From positions 1-64,000 of the forward strand of contig CANMLU010000003.1 of assembly GCA_947498815.1 (NCBI GenBank): 64,000 nucleotides of DNA, in the 5' to 3' direction. Made by a program: the position numbers and the translations under genes. The first letter of the stretch is position 1. Every line of letters begins with the position of its first letter. Of the stretch, positions 61,814 through 64,000 are shown one piece after another. The stretch is from an uncultured Aquimarina sp. (GTDB taxonomy: Bacteria; Bacteroidota; Bacteroidia; Flavobacteriales; Flavobacteriaceae). The notes below the pieces were generated by a model. That model was not told the DNA's origin. It did not search any database and saw only the letters and a program-made list of their open reading frames with translations.

Positions 61814-63580
61814 ATGAGAACTTTACTCTTATTTATTTTTTTCGGTTATACACTAACCTCTTTTTCTCAAAAATTCACATTAATCACCGATACCTCCAAC
61901 CCTATTGTTTCGGAACCTACAATTGGTGGCACATATTTCGGAACAGCATGGGCCGATATTAACAATGATGATCATCTTGATTTATTTTACGGAGGGACTA
62001 TCTATAAGAATCTTGGAAAAGGAAAATTTGAAGTGGCCGAAGGTACTGATGTAATCCCTGTTGCTACAGCTTTGGTAGGGTGTAGTTGGGCAGACTATGA
62101 AAATGATGGAGATTTGGATCTAATTTATTCGCGATTTTCGGCCCCTTCTACCCTACAAACAAGAATTTACAAAAATGACAAAGGAACCTTTACAGAAGTT
62201 AACTCAATTTTAAACACCATCAATTCAACAACATGGAGTGTGCAATGGTGTGATTATAACAATGACAGTTATGTTGATTTCATACTTACCTTTGCAAACG
62301 GTTTTTTAAATCCATCTAGTTTTCCAAATAGACTATACCGGGGCAATCCAGATGGTTCTTTTTCTGAAGTGACAGAGTCTTATGAGTTTCTTACAGAAAA
62401 GGAAGCATATACCGTATCCAATTGGACTGATTATGACGAAGATGGGGATACCGATTTATTTATTGCCAGTGGCCCTGCATCGGGTCCTGCAGGAATAAAA
62501 TCGGATTTTTTATTTAAAAATTTACAAGCAGAAACTGGTAAAGAAGGATTTCAAAAGTTAACAAGTGCCGATATCGCATTCGCAGAAGATCCTCAAGACG
62601 GTCAATGTTATAATGCCATAGATTATGATAATGATGGGGATTTGGATGTTTGTCTTACCAATTATTCGGGTATTGAAAATAAGTTTTACGTCAATAACGC
62701 TGGGACATACGTTCCTACAGCAGTACCTTTTACAACTACAAATAATCAGAATTTAACCAATACATGGGGAGATTTTGATAATGATGGGGATTTGGATGTT
62801 ATAATTACAGCTTCAAGCCCTACCGGAAGCGGTTATTTTGTTAACAATGGAGACGGCACTTTTACTGAAAGTGAATCCAATCTTATAAACACTGCTACTT
62901 CAGGCAATTCTACCGGAGCTTCTATAGCAGATTATGATAATGACGGAGATCTTGATTTTTTTGTAGTAGGTCGCGCAATCAAAGGACTCTTTAGAAATGA
63001 TTTGAGAATAAAAAATCACTTCGCAAATTTCAAACTTATCGGCAATCCATCAAACAAAGCGGCATTGGGCGCAAGATTAGAATTAACTGCCAGGGTCAAA
63101 GGAAAATTAATTACGCAAAAAAGAGAAATCTCTGCCTCAAATACATTTATGGGACATAATAGTTTACGTGCACATTTCGGGCTTAATAAAGCACCAAAAA
63201 TTGAAAAACTAGTCATATACTGGCCATCCGGAAATGTGTCAACATTTTTAAACCTTAAGGTGAATACATTTTACACCATCGAAGAAGGTAAAACAAAACC
63301 GATTTCCCCTCCTATTAAAGAAAGACCCAATGTTAATACTCAAATAATCGTATATCCAAACCCTTCCAAAAAAATTGTAAAAATTAAAATCAACGATCAA
63401 AAAACAACAGTACCTGTAACAATTAAAGTAATGAACGCAACAGGTGTTGAAATTTCAAAATCAGTTTTTTCTACCTCTCAAGATATCCAATTGAACACTT
63501 CTACTTTATCCTTCGGAAATTATTTTCTACATATAACTATTGAAGGGAAAACATTTGTGAAAAAATTGGTGATTAAATAA
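61814..63580 (+). CDS. FG-GAP/VCBS-repeat ASPIC/UnbV surface protein with T9SS type A tail
   Basis: A 588-residue secreted protein (signal peptide MRTLLLFIFFGYTLTSFSQ). About 30-400 holds repeats with Ca2+-loop motifs of the form D-x-D-x-D-G-D-x-D: DINNDDHLDLF, DYENDGDLDLI, DYNNDSYVDFI, DYDEDGDTDLF, DYDNDGDLDVC, DFDNDGDLDVI and DYDNDGDLDFF. These resemble the seven-bladed FG-GAP/integrin propeller. About 405-480 is an ASPIC/UnbV domain (LGARLELTARVKGKLITQKREISASNTFMGHNS, HFGLNKAPKIEKLVIYWPSG). The end (about 510-588, VYPNPSKKIVKIKIN .. LSFGNYFLHITIEGKTFVKKLVIK) is a type A T9SS sorting domain. Function of this CRTAC1-like group is unclear. Confidence 0.9.
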   Translation: MRTLLLFIFFGYTLTSFSQKFTLITDTSNPIVSEPTIGGTYFGTAWADINNDDHLDLFYGGTIYKNLGKGKFEVAEGTDVIPVATALVGCSWADYENDGDLDLIYSRFSAPSTLQTRIYKNDKGTFTEVNSILNTINSTTWSVQWCDYNNDSYVDFILTFANGFLNPSSFPNRLYRGNPDGSFSEVTESYEFLTEKEAYTVSNWTDYDEDGDTDLFIASGPASGPAGIKSDFLFKNLQAETGKEGFQKLTSADIAFAEDPQDGQCYNAIDYDNDGDLDVCLTNYSGIENKFYVNNAGTYVPTAVPFTTTNNQNLTNTWGDFDNDGDLDVIITASSPTGSGYFVNNGDGTFTESESNLINTATSGNSTGASIADYDNDGDLDFFVVGRAIKGLFRNDLRIKNHFANFKLIGNPSNKAALGARLELTARVKGKLITQKREISASNTFMGHNSLRAHFGLNKAPKIEKLVIYWPSGNVSTFLNLKVNTFYTIEEGKTKPISPPIKERPNVNTQIIVYPNPSKKIVKIKINDQKTTVPVTIKVMNATGVEISKSVFSTSQDIQLNTSTLSFGNYFLHITIEGKTFVKKLVIK

Positions 63581-63601
63581 GTCTGTTCCTCTTTTATTAA
63601 A

Positions 63602-63636
63602 AAAAGGCAAGTTTCTTTTAAGAAGGTTGCCTTTTT
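63602..63636 (+). terminator. Rho-independent terminator after the FG-GAP protein
   Basis: Stem AAAAGGCAA (63602-63610) / TTGCCTTTT (63627-63635), followed by a short T-run, 22 bases after the stop codon. Confidence 0.85.
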
Positions 63637-63709
63637 ACAATTCAAGAAGTTTAAAAATTAGTAGTTTTATAGGATTATCATTATGTGATAACAAACAGAT
63701 ATAACTTTA

Positions 63710-64000
63710 ATGAAACACATAGATTTAATTATCATTGGAGGCGGACCTATAGGCATTGCATGTGGATTAGAGGCCAAAAAACAAGGGATTAATTATCTTA
63801 TCATTGAAAAAGGCCCAATAGTTAACTCATTATTTAATTACCCGGTTAACATGCAGTTTTTTTCATCTTCAGAGAAACTCGAAATCGATAACATTCCTTT
63901 TATTAGTAACGAAGCAAAACCAAAACGTAATGAAGCTTTAGAGTATTATCGAAGAATAGTTACTTCTAATGATTTAAATATTCATCTTTTTGAAAAAGTG
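63710..64000 (+). CDS. YpdA-like FAD/NAD(P)-dependent flavoprotein (3' end missing)
   Basis: The first 97 codons of a gene that runs off the right edge. The dinucleotide-binding start MKHIDLIIIGGGPIGIACGLEAKKQGINYLIIEKGPIVNS (GxGxxG) is followed by YPVNMQFFSSSEKLEIDNIPF, a stretch I associate with the YpdA/bacillithiol-disulfide reductase group. That group reduces low-molecular-weight disulfides with NADPH. Only the N-terminal FAD part is visible, so other flavin oxidoreductases remain possible. Confidence 0.75.
   Translation, partial: MKHIDLIIIGGGPIGIACGLEAKKQGINYLIIEKGPIVNSLFNYPVNMQFFSSSEKLEIDNIPFISNEAKPKRNEALEYYRRIVTSNDLNIHLFEKV

Overview
The window looks like a stretch of chromosome from a low-GC marine member of the Flavobacteriaceae (Bacteroidota), possibly Aquimarina or a relative; the genus is a guess. 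The grounds are type IX secretion parts (a PorT-like barrel, a SprA-plug-like protein) and T9SS C-terminal domains, a TamL barrel, a full sodium-pumping nqrABCDEF operon with apbE, a 287-residue RpoD of the Bacteroidota kind, many secreted proteins and lipoproteins, and promoters of the TTG-N17..23-TAnnTTTG type. There is no rRNA, tRNA, CRISPR array, insertion sequence or prophage that I can see.

Layout. 1-7045: a surface-protein block (a collagen-like protein cut by the window edge, a small secreted protein, a CUB/Calx-beta/DUF11 protein, a type B T9SS cargo protein, and an Ig/PKD-like protein). 7055-16700: GNAT, a ClpP paralogue, a VanY-like peptidase, a CAP lipoprotein, an M48 protease, an ankyrin protein, gpmI, a thioredoxin-fold lipoprotein, map, a methyltransferase and an unknown secreted protein. 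16843-25381 (minus strand): nqrA-F, a DUF4846-like protein, a small unknown protein and apbE, which together form the Na+-NQR and its flavin-attachment enzyme. 25572-36865: T9SS plug, DUF3667, apaG, a papain-like unknown, an NRDE protein, pruA, a small membrane protein, GNAT, rsmG, a fatty-acid desaturase, an aminotransferase and a small unknown. 36882-39730: trkA-trkH potassium uptake behind a structured leader. 40101-44979: menG/ubiE, porT, a SpoU methyltransferase and tamL. 45183-51458: fbaA, accD, a lipoprotein, rpsO, pnp and a small membrane protein.

51825-57371 is the most accessory-looking part. It holds a three-gene cytoplasmic cassette led by a DUF2589-like protein, then a lipoprotein, an ECF sigma factor and a protein that appears to span both membranes (cytoplasmic head, one transmembrane helix, long linker, C-terminal beta-barrel). 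The lipoprotein and the sigma gene carry the same upstream motif, GCAACC-N14-AGTCTA, which suggests one self-contained ECF regulon. 57688-64000: rpoD, a stand-alone BLUF photoreceptor, a small lipoprotein, rpe, a membrane-bound AraC regulator, an FG-GAP/ASPIC surface protein with a type A T9SS tail, and the start of a YpdA-like flavoprotein.

The best candidates for undescribed biology are the DUF2589 cassette, the ECF/dual-membrane module with its paired promoters, the ITNRRITYR C-terminal tag shared by two secreted proteins, and the structured leaders of trkA, rpsO and pnp. All functions are read from sequence patterns by eye; no database search was run.
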